Source: Azorinus chamasolen (taxonomy: Eukaryota > Mollusca > Bivalvia > Cardiida > Solecurtidae). Taken from it: 64,000 nucleotides of DNA. The stretch's first letter is position 1; each line of letters begins with the position of its first letter. The stretch covers positions 50,365,090 through 50,429,089 of the forward strand of contig OY755237.1 of the NCBI GenBank assembly GCA_963576725.1. The letters run 5' to 3'. Below the pieces are notes generated by a model that did not search any database, was not told where the DNA came from, and saw only the letters and a program-made list of their open reading frames with translations. Positions 11,103 to 23,881 of this stretch are shown here, piece after piece. Position numbers and translations under genes: made by a program.

Positions 11103-13386
11103 AACAAGAGGGCCAGAATGGCCCTGACATCACTCACCAGGCAATCAGAGGAGAAGATTTTCAAAGTTTTCACTATGTTTCTATAGAAAACTAGCCACCC
11201 CTGGGGCGGGCCAGTTTTGATCCAAGGGGCATAATTTATACAACTTTTGTAGAGGACCTGAACATGATGCTATGTGCCAAATATGAAAGCTGAGAACCTT
11301 CCAGTTTCTGAGGAAAATATTTTCAAATTTGACACTATATGTTTCTATTGCGAACTGGCTATCCCTGGGGCCGGGCCAATTTTGACCCCAGGGGCATAAT
11401 TTATATAACCCTTGTAGAGGACCTGAACATGATGCTATGTGTCAAATATGAAAGCTGAAAACCTTCCAGTTTCAGAGGAGAAGATTTTCAAAGTTGTCAC
11501 TATATGTTTCTATTGAGACATGGCTACCCCTGGGGCAGGGCCAATTTTGACCCCTGGGGCATAATTTATATAACTTTTGTAGAGGACCTGAACATGATCC
11601 TATGTGCCAAATATGAAAGCTAAGAACCCTGTAGATTCAGAGAAGATTTTCAAAGTTTTCACTATATGTTTTTGGGGCAGGGCCAATTTTTGACCGCAGG
11701 AGCATAATTTATATAACTTTTGTAGAGGACATGAACATGATGCTATGTGCTAATTATGAAAGCTAAGAACCTTCTAGTTTCAGAGGAGAAGATTGATTTT
11801 CAAAGTTTTCACTATATGTTTCTATTGAAAACTGGCCACCCCTGGGGCGGGGCCAATTTTGACCCCAGGGGCATAATTTATATAACTTTTGTAGAGGACC
11901 TGAACATGATGCTATGTGCCAAATATGAAAGCTGAGAACCTTCCAGTTTCAGATAAGAAGATTTTCAAAGTTTCACTATATGTTTCTATTGAAAACTGAC
12001 CACCCCTGGGGCGGGGCCAATTTTGACCCCAGGGGCATAATTTATATAACTTTTGTAGATGACCTGAACATGATGCTATGTGCCAAATATGAAAGCTGAG
12101 AACCCTGTAGATTCAGAGGAGAAGATTTTCAAAGTTGTCACTATATGTTTCTATTGAAATCTGGCTACCCCTGGGGTGGGGCCAATTTTTACCCCAAGGG
12201 CATAATTTATATAACTTTTGTAGAGGATCTGAACATGATGCTATGTGCCAAATATGAAAGCTGAGAACCTTCCAGTTTCAGAGGAGAAGATTTTCAAAGT
12301 TGTCACTATATGTTTCTATTGAAATCTGGCTACCCCTGGGGCGGGGCCAATTTTGACCCCAGGGGCATAATTTATATAACTCTTGTAGAGGACCTGAACA
12401 TGATGATATGTGCCAAATATGAAAGCTGAGAACCCTGTATATTCAGAGGAGAAGATTTTCAAAGTTGTCACTATATGTTTCTATTCAAAACTGGCTATCC
12501 CTGGGGCGGGCCAATTTTGACCCCAGGGTCATAATTTATATAACTTTTGTAGAGGACCTGAACATGGTGCTATGTGCCAAATATGAAAGCTGAGAACCCT
12601 GTAGATTCAGAGGAGAAGATTTTCAAAGTTGTCACTATATGTTTCTATTGAAATCTGGCTACCCCATGGGCGGGGCCAATTTTGACCCCAGGGGCATAAT
12701 TTATATAACTTTTGTAGAGGATCTGAACATGATGCTATGTGCCAAATATGAAAGCTGAGAACCTTCCAGTTTCAGAGGAGAAGCTTTTCAAAGTTTCACT
12801 ATATGTTTCTATTGAAAACTGACCACCCCTGGGGCGGGGCCAATTTTGACCCCAGAGGCATAATTTATATAACTTTTGTAGAGGACCTGAACATGATGAT
12901 ATGTGCCAAATATGAAAGCTGAAAACCCTGTATATTCAGAGGAGAAGATTTTCAAAGTTGTCACTATATGTTTCTATTCAAAACTGGCTATCCCTGGGGC
13001 GGGGCCAATTTTGACCCCAGGGGCATAATTTATATAACTTTTGTAGAGGACCTGAACATGATGCTATGTGCCAAATATGAAAGCTGAGAACCCTGTATAT
13101 TCAGAGGAGAAGATTTTCAAAGTTTTACTATATATTTCAATAGAAAACAAAGCACCCCTGGGGCGGGGCCGGGCCAATTTTGACTCCAGGGGCATAATTT
13201 ATATAACTTTTGTAGAGGACCTACAGATGATGCTATGTACCAAAGATGAAAGCTGAGAACCCTGTAGATTCAGAGGAGAAGATTTTTAAAGGTTCAAATT
13301 GTTGACGCTCGACGACGGACGACAGCGGACATCAATCGATCACAAAAGCTCACCCTGAGCACAAAAGTGCTCTGGTGAGCTAAAAA
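11103..13386 (+). mobile_element. Pearl-like element 3, 13 core units
   Basis: 5' AACAAGAG + hairpin GGGCC-AGAAT-GGCCC + ACTCACC. Thirteen units of about 165 bp contain CCCTGGGGCGGGGCCAATTTTG and CCCCAGGGGCATAATTTATA. Then a GACGACGG-type stretch and the 3' hairpin AGCTCACC...GGTGAGCTAAAAA (13347-13386). Short open frames follow the unit length and are not genes. Confidence 0.85.
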
Positions 13387-13439
13387 GAAAATCACTTTTG
13401 AGAGTTTGAGGAAACAATATTTTTCATAGCTGGGTAAGG

Positions 13440-14130
13440 GTTAACCCTTTGAATGCAGAAAACGTGTGTACTAGCATTTGTTAACAGTGTACACCCAGCT
13501 TAGAGGGCTCCTATGTGTCTCTGATCAGTCTTTATATCAATTATACCCTTTCATATTGAATGGAATTTATTGTTAAATGATGATGAACCATTCCATTTGG
13601 AAACATCAGCATGCTAAGAGTAAATAAACTACACAAAGCTAAGTGAATGTAACCTGATACAGCTACATATACTATATTCTCCCTTTTAAACGTCCACTCT
13701 AATAAACACAGCCTTACCATTAAATAACAAATATAGATTTTTCAAAATGCAGACACACATGCAGACTGAAAGCAATGCAGAAAGCTCCCCTATCTGCATT
13801 GCTCTCATTCTACATTAAGTTACCACCTGAGTACAAAATGCAAGAAGCTCCTTTTGAAAAAATGTAATGCATCCACTCCAAGGAGAAAGAGATAATATTA
13901 CATACTTACAACATTAATCCTTTATTTGATAGAGGTGACTTTTCAGGCATTTGCAAATAGAGTAGATCCAGATCATCATCAGACAGTTCCTGTAGAAGCT
14001 GTCTGATCAGGGTCTGCTCTGTTTCACCAGGTAAAAGGTTAACTCTTTCCTTCATAAAGACGATATTTTGAAACCTTTGCAACTAGGGCAGACCCAGATT
14101 AGACAGCTCCTATATGACTGTTAGGTTTTT
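13440..14130. mobile_element. Family A and B relics
   Basis: Partial family A palindromes at 13442-13560, 13918-14043 and 14039-14125 (TTAAC(T/C)(C/T)TT edges, CAGACAGTTCCTGTAGAAGC centre). A family B centre AAAGCAATGCAGAAAGCTCC lies at 13768-13812. No gene in this stretch. Confidence 0.6.
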
Positions 14131-14650
14131 AGCACACTAAAAACAAGTATGTATATACAAGTCAAAAACTTAAGCAAATCTTATTTTCTTCAATATAAAA
14201 AATTAAAAATTCATACTGTAACCTAACATAAATGTTACCTGACTTGATTTGGGCAACTGCTAGCCTCTGCATCATTTCCAATAATGAAGTCGGCTTTAAA
14301 AGCTCTTCAGAGCTTGTATTTCACTATGCACTTTGACTTTGTGCCAGTTGTTAACCCAACTTTATAAATAAATATTACTTGACTTGATTTGAATGAAACA
14401 ACCGATGAAAATTTGCTCCTTATTGTTATTCTGATATAAAACATACGATCGATTTGGATCGGACCGCTTTGAAAATGGGTCGTTTCGGTACCGAGGCGTT
14501 TTGGTTTTGTTTCTCTCTTTTAGATGGCGGGGTGCGTTTTAGTATAACGGTTAACGGCTAACTTTGCAACGATTGTCGTCTGTAGTACTGCCAAATAAAC
14601 ACGTAATTATGTAGCACAATATATCAATACATTTTGAATGCGTAAAAACT

Positions 14651-15469
14651 CGGTGCTACTAAACAGAGTCTGGTAGAGTCTGGTAGAGTCCGGTAGAGTC
14701 TGGAGGCCTTTTAAGTGCAATTTAAATATTATAATGCTGTTATATAACATTATTTTGTATGTTTGAAGCTATAGTAGTTAATATCCATTAAAAAATGATC
14801 GTATATTAGCTTGAAAACACCCGGTAAATATTACCGGGTCACGCAGTAATGGCCGCCCTACGTCGGATAGAGTCGTATACTTAGGTTTCGATACTAACAA
14901 TTTGAGTCCAATTATTCACAAATTGCTACACAATTTTATGTGAAATATGGTTGCAGATACATCTCTACCTTGTTATTAATACATTAATTCGCTTAATTTT
15001 GCAAATGTTGGCCTAAAACTCCCGTTTTCATCTCCAGACACTACCGGTACCCTCCGACTTTTCGCCAATCTGAAAAAGGCGAAACAACAATCTTGTCATA
15101 CAATAAATGTATATCATGTCCATACTGCCTTTGAAATTATAATAAAATCACTTATTAATGTATGTAAAATGTTTTCTGATAAAAAGGGGGAAATTTAATA
15201 CCATATAGACTTCTAAAACTAGAACAGACTCTATCCGACGTAGGTCGGCCATTACCGTGTGACCCCGGTAATATTTACAGGGAGTTTTCAAGCTATTATA
15301 TGCTCATTTATTAACGGATGTTAATTACTACTGCTGCAAACATACAAAATAGTGCTATATAACAGCATTATAATCTTTAAATTGCACTTAAACTTCTAAA
15401 AAGGCCTCCAGACTCTACCGAACTCTACCAGACTCTACCGGACTCTACCAGACTCTGTTTAGTAGCACC
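14651..15469. mobile_element. Long terminal-inverted-repeat element with 10-bp duplication
   Basis: Arms 14651-14874 and 15227-15469 are inverted copies, starting GGTGCTACTAAACAGAGTC and running through a (GAGTCTGGTA)n block, a CCGGTAAATATTACCGG palindrome and CTACGTCGGATAGAGTC. The direct repeat CGTAAAAACT flanks the element at 14641-14650 and 15470-15479. A 9-10 bp duplication and long arms fit Mutator-like or foldback elements. The 350-bp centre has no coding potential. Confidence 0.85.
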
Positions 15470-15939
15470 CGTAAAAACTTGATTGTACTAAACCGAAAGT
15501 AGATCGATATCATTGACTAATAATACGCATGCACTAAGTAACCAATGTCAAGATATATAAAGTACTATATACGACTTAATTTTTTTTTATCAACATACAG
15601 CACATTGTCCATGGTGTTTTAATGCAAGTCTTATTCACCGTGATAACATTTTACGTAAATTTCCAAAGAGTTCTATTTTACTTCACTAATTTTAGGGCGC
15701 AGACTAAAACGCGGAAGTGGTTCGCCGAATAAATAGAAAAGATGGGAAAGGCCGAAAACCTAGAAATACTTGGGATTGCGAAAAACGCTGAAGACAAATG
15801 AATAGAACGGTTACTGATGATTATAATATATCATTAATTAATGTCAACAAATTTAATGTAAAACAGACGAAGAAAATAGTCACTTACATGTACCTAGAAC
15901 TTTATTGATAATTGTAGACTAAAAGAAATTTTAATCTAC

Positions 15940-16234
15940 GCTATATAGCTCACAGGCATTAGGCTCATGAAATATGTCTAAAATAAGTTAAAATGTCCCT
16001 AAATTGACGTTTTGTAACATTTGGAGCCGAAAAAGTAAACCTTGGGGAGTTTTGAGGCAAAGCTGAAATTTTGTATATTCTATATAAGAGATACGAAATT
16101 TCAGCTTTGTCTCAAAACGCCCTATATAATTAGGATGCTTTATTTTTTCGGCTCCAAATGTTACAAAACGTCAATTTAGGGGCATTTTAACTTATTTTAG
16201 TCATATTTCCTGAGCCTAACGCATGTGCTATAGC
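15940..16234. mobile_element. Foldback (near-complete palindrome) MITE
   Basis: The left arm GCATTAGGCTCATGAAATATG and right arm CATATTTCCTGAGCCTAACGC pair almost throughout. The inner arms include ACGTTTTGTAACATTTGGAGCC and CGAAATTTCAGCTTTG(T)CTCAAAAC. The loop is only about 15 bp at about 16076-16092. No duplication is clear. Confidence 0.8.
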
Positions 16235-16301
16235 CTATAGCAGCCCATACAATGTCGATTGTACTAGTACCCGGGTAAAAGAGAAGAAAAAAAACACCTT
16301 C

Positions 16302-16519
16302 TTAACCCCTTTCCTGTTGCATATTCATGTCAGTAAAATAACATCATTAATATTTATTAGCTGAATTTTTTATAATGGCATATTTACCCATGGAAAGTTG
16401 GTATTGATCGAATCTTCATAAGCAAACAGAACAGGTCAGACGGCTCATACAGGGGATATAGGTCTACAAGTGGCTATTTCAGAGGCGTAGAAAGGCGTAC
16501 TTATGGAGGAAAGTGTTAA
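16302..16519 (-). mobile_element. Family A MITE
   Basis: TTAACCCCTTTCCTGTTGCA ... ATGGAGGAAAGTGTTAA with the usual interior order; centre partly lost. Confidence 0.75.
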
Positions 16520-16879
16520 CACACTACAATACTCAAAATAACAAACCTTTCCGTTTGCAGCTACTGGTTTGTTTCATTCCTTTAAAAAGGTGTGGATACG
16601 ATTGAAGGGTGAAATCTGTTGTCATTGAAGCTGATGTCCACATGCCAAGACATTGGTTTATGGCCAACTAAAATACGGTCTGAGCAAATGGGAAAATGTC
16701 AATCTTTATCTTTTAAGAAGTAAGCCAAAAAACTATGACATCTGGTAGCAGCGAATTAGCAGTTCTAAATAAGTCGGCACTGAGTCGTCATGTATGCAAG
16801 TGTATGTTATTACATCTGTATTATTATTATAATATAATATCTATTATTATCATTATAACTATTATTTTATTATTATTAT

Positions 16880-17105
16880 TATTATTACAGAGTTGTTCCA
16901 CATTTATAAGACGGCTACTGTAGGAGCCGTCTTATTAAGATCTGCTCTAGCGGTTTGTTTATGATATATTTCTATATATGATTCTTTAGTTTCTGCAATG
17001 GCCAAAAAGTCCTGTCTCCATGTGCTTTTTTAGCAAATTAATATAATTAATATTCATGACCTCATTATTTTTCTTACATGAATAGTCATGCAGGATAGGA
17101 TAATT
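16880..17105 (+). mobile_element. Family A MITE, left half replaced by triplet repeat
   Basis: The centre AAGACGGCTACTGTAGGAGC and the right half to TTACATGAATAGTCATGCAG are kept; the left end merges into a TTA/ATT run (16820-16888). Confidence 0.65.
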
Positions 17106-17540
17106 ATCATAATCATCAAACTAGTAGTATTAATATTTGCATTAGTACTACTACTACTACTATTACTAAGATTATAGACTACTGCTACTATTACTACTAA
17201 GATATAGACTACTGCTACTACTACTAGTAGTACTACTACTACTGCTGCTTCTACTACTACTACTAATATATAGACTCCTGCCACCACTACTACTACTAGC
17301 ACTAAGCTATAGACTACTGCTACTGCTGCTACTACTACTACTACTACAACTACTATTACTAAGATATAGACTACTGCTACTATTACTACTAAGATATAGA
17401 CTAGTACTGCTACTACTACTACTACTATTACTAAGATATAGACTACTACTACTACTTCTACTACTAACTACTACTTACTACTACCTACTACTACGACCTA
17501 CTACTACCTACTACTACTACTACTACTTCTACTTAGATAT
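17105..17540. repeat. (TAC/CTA)n triplet array with AAGATATAGACTACTGC units
   Basis: About 430 bp of ACTACTACT runs broken at intervals by AGATATAGACTACTGCTA, giving a loose higher-order repeat. Encoded amino-acid runs on either strand are artefacts. Confidence 0.95.
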
Positions 17541-17709
17541 AGACTAACGTTCGTTTCTGCCAGCTATGGGCTAGGATAATTGGACACCTCAGAAAGAGGG
17601 GAGCGGATACAGAGAAACCAGGGCGCGATGTCCTAATATTATTATCGACAGAGTTTCTCTGGTTCTTTGAGATGCCCACTTTAAAGCACTGTTTATCGAG
17701 TTTGTTCTG

Positions 17710-17710
<1 letters not shown>

Positions 17711-17781
<71 letters not shown>
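17711..17781. repeat. (TA)n microsatellite
   Basis: About 70 bp of pure TA, able to extrude as a cruciform. Confidence 0.95.
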
Positions 17782-17787
<6 letters not shown>

Positions 17788-17814
17788 GAAATATATGAGC
17801 ACAGAAATGTTCGG

Positions 17815-17945
17815 CAATGGCAGATACTGTAGAGTCGGGTCACACAGCAAACCCGATCAAACCGCTCAGGACTGCAGGATGCCACCTGATCGAGGTCTAC
17901 TCTATTTGCAAAGGTGTTAAAGGGCGTATCTGTGAATTAAAGAGT
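17815..17945 (+). mobile_element. Family A fragment
   Basis: CAGCAAACCCGATCAAACCG ... GATCGAGGTCTACTC, diverged; no ends. Confidence 0.45.
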
Positions 17946-18400
17946 TTATTATATAATGTTTTGGCGTTTGCGCCCCCTTGATTCCCAACACTTGTGATCA
18001 GGTTTCCGCCAGTTGGCCGACAGAAGCCCGGGGTGTCGCCATTATAGATGATGGCCGGGTAACCGATTTCCCAGGATCTGCCGTAGTTGGATTGGCGTCG
18101 CATCCGTTCGCCGGAGTGCAGCTCAATATAACAAGCTAATGTCAAATTTGCATGTGATTTGTTCAGTCTTGAGCCTTCTGGTGCATATTTTCAATTCCAG
18201 CCTTTTGAGACATATTTTGAAGCCTTTAGGGGCATATATTGTAGCCTATTGGGGCATAGTTTGAAGCATATTGGGGCATATGTTGAAGCCTATTGGGCCA
18301 TATTTTGTGGCTATTTGGCCTAATTATTGGGAGATTCGAGGACACCAGTTGCCGGGCAAGGGGCCATGGGTGAATGCTCTCCTGACATAAGCTATGCTCT
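17945..18400 (-). mobile_element. Relic related to the 45990-47274 element
   Basis: It shares, in inverted order, a GGCGACACCCGGG-like stretch (18028-18045), the CATGCAAATTTGA(C/T)ATTAGCTTGT block (18130-18155) and the AGCCTATTGGGGCATA minisatellite (18190-18310). It ends with CGGGCAAGGGGCCATGGGTGAATG (18354-18377), which recurs inverted near 50565-50590. One internal frame is open for 82 codons but shows no domain. Confidence 0.65.
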
Positions 18401-18479
18401 TCATCTTAACACATTATCAAAGTCAACCTGCAATGCCAGCCCGATATAACATCTCACAAAATATATTCACAATAACAGA

Positions 18480-18668
18480 CAAAAAATCTTCAATCATAAC
18501 ATTGATTTATTAATCAAAGCACTGAAAGTACTGAAGTGGGTGTGTCTTTGTTAAAAGATGAAAGAGGGTTTCAAAGAAAAGATCTTTGATGAAGAAAAGT
18601 TGACTGACGATGGACACAGGGCGATCACAATAGCTCACCTTGTCACTTCGTGCCAGGTGAGCTAAAAA
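18480..18668 (+). mobile_element. Pearl-like 3' fragment
   Basis: Only the tail is left: GCACTGAAAGTACTGAAG, GACGATGGACACAGGGC and the hairpin AGCTCACCTTG..GGTGAGCTAAAAA (18630-18668). Similar internal words occur at 4877-4915 and 39478-39520. Confidence 0.65.
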
Positions 18669-19640
18669 GGCATTAATATTTGATAGCTATGGACGGCAGG
18701 TACACAGGCACGGTTCAATTTCTGTATGTCTACAAAGTGATGTTTTTGGGATATGATGGAAAATACATGTGGTGTTATGGATTTAACTCTGGGTTAGAAT
18801 TCGTTGAAAGTTGTCTAAAACTCGGAGTACAATTTAAAACAAGATTAGAATCTATAAATGGAATTAACTTTTAATAAGCAAAAATATGCAAACTGTAAAC
18901 AAGACTAGATAGAAAATGGCATACAATCAACTAGATAATATTATGCATGTAGTAAATGCAATGCAACATGATAATTTCTTGATGGTGAAATTGCACATCG
19001 TTATCAGACGTAACACTTTGGGCTGTACTTAAAGCAATGGGTTTTATTGTAATATATACATGTATTGACTATAAAGAAGTCGAGCAGGTAAGGCAGTTGA
19101 AAATAATGTATTTGCTTAATTTGTGTTGGAAGACATTTTTTTTATTCACAGAGAAGTATAATATACAACGCAAAGTTTGCTTAGCAAAAAAGGGTAAAAC
19201 CTCCATAGGTTTCAGTTCGAAAATTCCAACATTTTTCTTTCAAATTTGGAAATCCATAAAATTCTGCATTGAATGTTCAGAGAGTGAGTGAAATCAATCT
19301 GCACTGTACTGGGAGGAATTGAACAAAAATGTTGAAAGTTATACATTGAGAAATTAATAGATTCGATGCATTGGACTTTATGGAAGTTTTACCGTTAGTG
19401 CTTGGCAAACATTGAGTAGTTTACTTCAAAAGAGGCAAACTAAGTTGGTTGGTTGTTTTTCTTGTAAGATTAGTAATTTTGAATGATTAACTAGCTGGAT
19501 TGTTGATACAAAAGATACATAAGATGCTCACATAAGTCTAAACGGAAACGGTGAACAACTAATTTATAAGCAATGATTTCTATGAAAGAGAAAATGAACA
19601 GGAAACCCTGTCTAGAACAACACATTTTTCTAGCTTACAT
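18669..19640. other. No gene seen
   Basis: AT-rich DNA. Two plus-strand open stretches of 64 and 84 codons (18680, 19037) have no recognisable domain, no splice-site support and AT-biased composition. Confidence 0.5.
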
Positions 19641-19641
19641 A

Positions 19642-20070
19642 GAAGAGTGTTGCTTTAAAGAGGTTACACATATTTTCTTAATAGTTCAGAAAGAACTAAT
19701 ATACTTTCAAAGATGTATGCTCGAAAAGAGTTAAGTATAATGAGCATTTGAAACTGTGAAAGTGACAGGAAAACTTACACAGAAGTGTGTTGCTTTAAAG
19801 AGGTTACACATTATTTTCTTAATAGTTCAGAATAAACTAATATACTTTCAAAGATGCATGCTCGAAAATAGTCACAGTGAACACAATCAGTCATTATAAG
19901 ATCAAGACGACAAAGTGTAAAGAGCACTTATAAACTAACAAATAAACAACAACTTCGAAAGCAATGATTATTAAATTGAACAGGAAAACCTGTCTATAAC
20001 AACACAGAAGTTACACATTATTTTCTATCAGTTCAGAATAAAGTAAAATGCTTTCAACGATGTATGCCGA
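19642..20070 (+). repeat. Diverged triplicate of a 90-bp segment
   Basis: GTGTTGCTTTAAAGAGGTTA ... ACTTTCAAAGATG(T/C)ATGCTCG occurs at 19647-19730 and 19785-19868; a shorter form is at 20005-20070. Confidence 0.75.
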
Positions 20071-21300
20071 AAACAATGTGAGCACAACGTGCTAATTGCT
20101 GTAACAGTATCAGTGATATTGCGGTTCCAGGAGATAAGTTGCCAGATCAATAATTAATTTAAAGCAATGTAAATAAATGAGGTTTTGGTATAGATAATTG
20201 AACCATGACAATGATTCCAGAGCTACAACTAAGTTGGAGTCAGTGTAACGTTTTCAGTACTTGGACCGATAAACAAGTGCATCATATTATGATGACTTTA
20301 TCCATTATTCCAATCACTGAAAATGTTACACAATTAAGTAAGCTTTATCTGTATCATGCCAGGCTGTTGAAGTGGTCCCCATTCTTTTCAATGCGGCGAC
20401 CTAGTTAGAATGCTTAAGAAACACATGTGATTTGATTGAACCACATCTTTATTGTAGAGTTGCTGTTATAACATATCAAGGTACGGATCAGCATTTGTAA
20501 ACCTTTGAAAAGTATTTGCATTGTTTCAAAAGATCACAATGCCTTACAAACATGATGAACATGAACAAATATATACATTTGACAATAGTTTTCTAAAGAA
20601 AAAAACTGCACGTCAGTGCAGTTCTGCGAATTAAACAGCAAAGACAGCTAACAATATGTTGAATTAAACTGGGATTGTGAACTGCAAATATTACATTGGC
20701 TTCTGAGCGTGATATCTTGAAGACAATCTTATTTTTTTGTAAAACTGCAATTTAAGCTAGTTACTGATGGTTGTTCCATATGTATTGAATAATTTCAAGA
20801 AAATACTTCAGCAATTTATTAGAGGAGCAAACTCAAGAGTAGTAAATGTAATTTACAGAAATTTTTTTTCATGAAAGCTGAAAACTAATTGAGCAGAAAG
20901 CTTTTAAGCTTATTTATAATTTTGGCTAAGTTTTAAATATACTTGGTTATAAACCATTCTAACAGACACAAGAGCAAGCCTTTGGATGTAACAATGTGAA
21001 TAAGAGGCTTTTACATAAAACAGTATGAAAGTAAAGTAGAAAGATCTTCTAAAATCAATCAATTTATTTCAGTTACATGTTGTCTTTAGCTGCTGTGTGT
21101 AATTCAACAAAAAAATTGAAAGAATTTGTTGGACTTTTTTTTGAAAGATTTTCAAGGTATGGAGCTCTGGACCATTTTTTTAAGGTGGATGTATAAAAAA
21201 GCATAGAATATATTTGAAAGTGAAACAAAATAAACACATGATTTGATAACTGAGCAAATGACATACAAAATGCTTTAAGCATATAGGAGATTTGACTGGT
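20071..21300. other. No gene seen
   Basis: AT-rich single-copy-looking DNA. One small hairpin, CTGCACGTCAGTGCAG (20607-20622). Short open frames here show no domain. Confidence 0.5.
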
Positions 21301-21309
21301 AAAAACAAA

Positions 21310-21800
21310 AAGGATGGCTTTGTAAGTCAGTTGGAACTTTCAGTCAGTATCTTTATCAGAAAACAATATGATGAGCATTATGTAAAACAATAATGTACAC
21401 ATAACATGTACAAGGCAAGATCTAGAACAGTGGTTTCCTAAAAACACAAAAGGAAGCAATTTTATTTTTTGCAACTGTAACAAGCTTTTTTTGTAAGTCA
21501 AACAGTTGGAACTTTCAGCCATTATCTTTAGCAGAAAACAACATGATGAAACATTATGTAAAAAAAACATTAATATACATGTACATATATACATATAAAA
21601 GGCATGGTAGTTTCCTTGTGTCCTAACAACACAAATTAGCTGTATTTGAGAAAATAGCAGTGTCATACTTGACTTAAACTATTTCAAGTTTTGAGAACAT
21701 GATGGCTGCCAAATCAAAGCTATTGTATGTATAACACTAGACTAGCAGAATAAGTCTGAAAATGGCAGCCATCATCTTTAGGCAGAAAATATGTTAAACA
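21310..21800 (+). repeat. Tandem duplication with TTGGAACTTTCAG(T/C)CA
   Basis: The unit at 21315-21445 is repeated at 21483-21615 and, more diverged, at 21750-21800 (AGCAGAAAACAACATGATGA words). Confidence 0.75.
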
Positions 21801-23160
21801 GTTTTGAAATAGAATTTTGAAGCCTATTGTAATGCAACCCTACAGCAAGGTGGAATGTGTAAGAATACTAACATGCACTTTAATACTGATTAAGTTCTCT
21901 TCACAGCCTTATTCTACTATAAAAATGTGTGCCAACTTAAAGCAGACTGAAAGTAAAGCCAAATTTGAATTTTTAGGTACATTCTGCTTTAAAGTCAGCT
22001 TTAATCCATTACCCAGAAATATGCCTTTTTACACCTTTAATTAATTCCTGCATTGAAGAAAATAGTTGCAATTTATACAGTAATAAATATGAATGAGAAA
22101 AAACATTTTTAATATTGAGCAGATGTTAGCTCAAATCAGGTTGAAAGAAAGCATTCTGCTTTACTTTCAATCTGCTTTAAGTGGTCACATATTTTCAAAA
22201 CTAGAAACAGGCTATGGGGTAATGGGTTAAGCTGACATGCTAGAATACTGAAATATGTTTTATGATACAAATTCATGAATGTAAAATTTGGGACCCATTT
22301 TCTACTATGCAGGAATACATTAAATCCACAAATATGTGTATCTATGGAGTGAAAGGTTGAACAAAATATTTCGTGCTCAGAAACAATAAAGTTGGCAATG
22401 CATTTCAAATATATTTTGATTAAAGACAAGTTAATTTTTTGATTTTGTTGAAGAAAAAAAAATGGTGTTTCTTTCCATTTGACCTAAAATGCAATGAACT
22501 GGATTTATTTTACTAGACTTGAAACATTTGTTCTAAGAATATACCAGAAGTTTAATACGAGGTTTGTTTTTAAAGTAGTGTGTACATCCGAACACACATG
22601 TTACCTGGCAGCAAGCAATAATATTTGCTGTAAAAGAAATTGTAAAAAAAGGAAGTAACTTTCTCAATACAGTGGAAAAAATATAACCCTTATACAATAC
22701 ACCTCCACTTGTCAATCTCTTTACATAAATGAAGTTACATCTTATAGCTTCAGTAGAACAGAAGTTATCAAGCACGAGAAACACATTCCAGAAAACAAAT
22801 CCCATGCAAGGTGAACTATAAAACTTAGATACATGTGATAATTGAGCAAATGGCACCAAGAATGGCACAAGCAAATTGGGAGTTAAGTCTGATAAATCTA
22901 TGATTGTTAACAGCTCCTGGCTCCTGTTACTTAGGTAAAACCTTTCTTATACTACCACCAAAAAAAAAGGTCGTAGATGGAAGGTATGGCAATGGTGTAG
23001 TCTCAATATAGGATTTCCTTTATTTAGAGAGCATGTTTCTAGTTATACAGACAGAGGGAATAAAAATACAAGTGAAAGTTTATAGGATTAGGTGAGAAGA
23101 ATGATATTGCATTAACAGATATCACATTAGTGACGAGTATGTATACACGCTGTATAAGGC
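21801..23160. other. No gene seen; family B-like hairpin
   Basis: Contains a family B-like palindrome at 22130-22190 (AGGTTGAAAGAAAGCATTCTGC) and a family A piece at 22005-22040. Otherwise AT-rich with only short frames. Confidence 0.5.
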
Positions 23161-23169
23161 GCTTGTGAG

Positions 23170-23270
23170 GAATACACATGTCCTATGCAAACAGTGTAGA
23201 CCCTGATCTGAGGGCTCCTGCATGAGACTACTGATAATGGTCTGCACTGTTTGTCATATTGCAATTCTGA
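23170..23270. mobile_element. Family A core fragment
   Basis: GCAAACAGTGTAGACCCTGA ... ATGGTCTGCACTGTTTG; lies just downstream of the OB-gene terminal exon. Confidence 0.6.
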
Positions 23271-23414
23271 TTTGTGAAAATAATAGTTGGAATGGAATAA
23301 AACTAGTTAATTAAAATTTACATTAAAAGTTTCAGGGGTGGTGTTTAGCGTTTATCTGTCTGCAAACTAGAAACAGAATATGGACAAAGGGCTAAATGTG
23401 TAAATGTCACATGG

Positions 23415-23654
23415 TTATAGAAGTTCAAAGCTAACTATTTCTTCATTTTTGCTTGAGAAGGATACCTTAACTGGTCCTTCACAAGCAATACTTTCCACCT
23501 CACAGTCACTGCCAGCATGGACAAGAGCTGCAGTGACCATGTCCTTGCTAACAGTGATCATTTGGTCGTTGTCCAGCAAGAACTCCACATGGTCCTCCTC
23601 ACAGGAAGCACCGACTATTTCTCCTGTCTGAGTGTCTTCCGGAGCATCACATTT
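23415..23654 (-). CDS. Probable terminal exon of the OB-fold gene
   Basis: An open exon of 80 codons including the stop (TAA at 23417-23415). It follows a good acceptor (TATATTTGCAG, AG at 23656-23655) and is read in phase 0. The product is acidic (CEEDHVEFLLDNDQ) and ends KNEEIVSFELL. I do not recognise the domain with certainty. It is the next plausible exon downstream on the same strand from the OB-fold exon pieces at 30613-30692 and 36895-37014, so I assign it to that gene by position and style only. The exon itself shows no damage. It could instead be the 3' end of an unrelated gene. Confidence 0.6.
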   Translation of the reverse strand, partial: KCDAPEDTQTGEIVGASCEEDHVEFLLDNDQMITVSKDMVTAALVHAGSDCEVESIACEGPVKVSFSSKNEEIVSFELL

Positions 23655-23881
23655 CTGCAAATATAACAGATACATTTTAACATACAAGTTAAACCTTGAC
23701 ATACAATGCAGGAGCATGTTTCATTAAACTTAATAAGACAATAATGGTTGTAAGTCAAAACTTTGAAATACAATTTATTTTCAAGATCTCTATCTAATCT
23801 TGTCATGTGCCATCTTTTTGGAATCATCATTTTAAAACCATTCCAAAAAGATGACACAACACAGGAGTAGATGCAGAAATA

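Noticed and set aside
17054..17885. Val/Ile/Tyr-rich short proteins
   Set aside because: Translations of TAC/GTA triplet and TA dinucleotide microsatellites.
17897..18145. 82-codon minus frame with GC-rich middle
   Set aside because: Lies in a relic of the 45990-47274 element; the homologous DNA at 46242-46445 does not conserve the frame.
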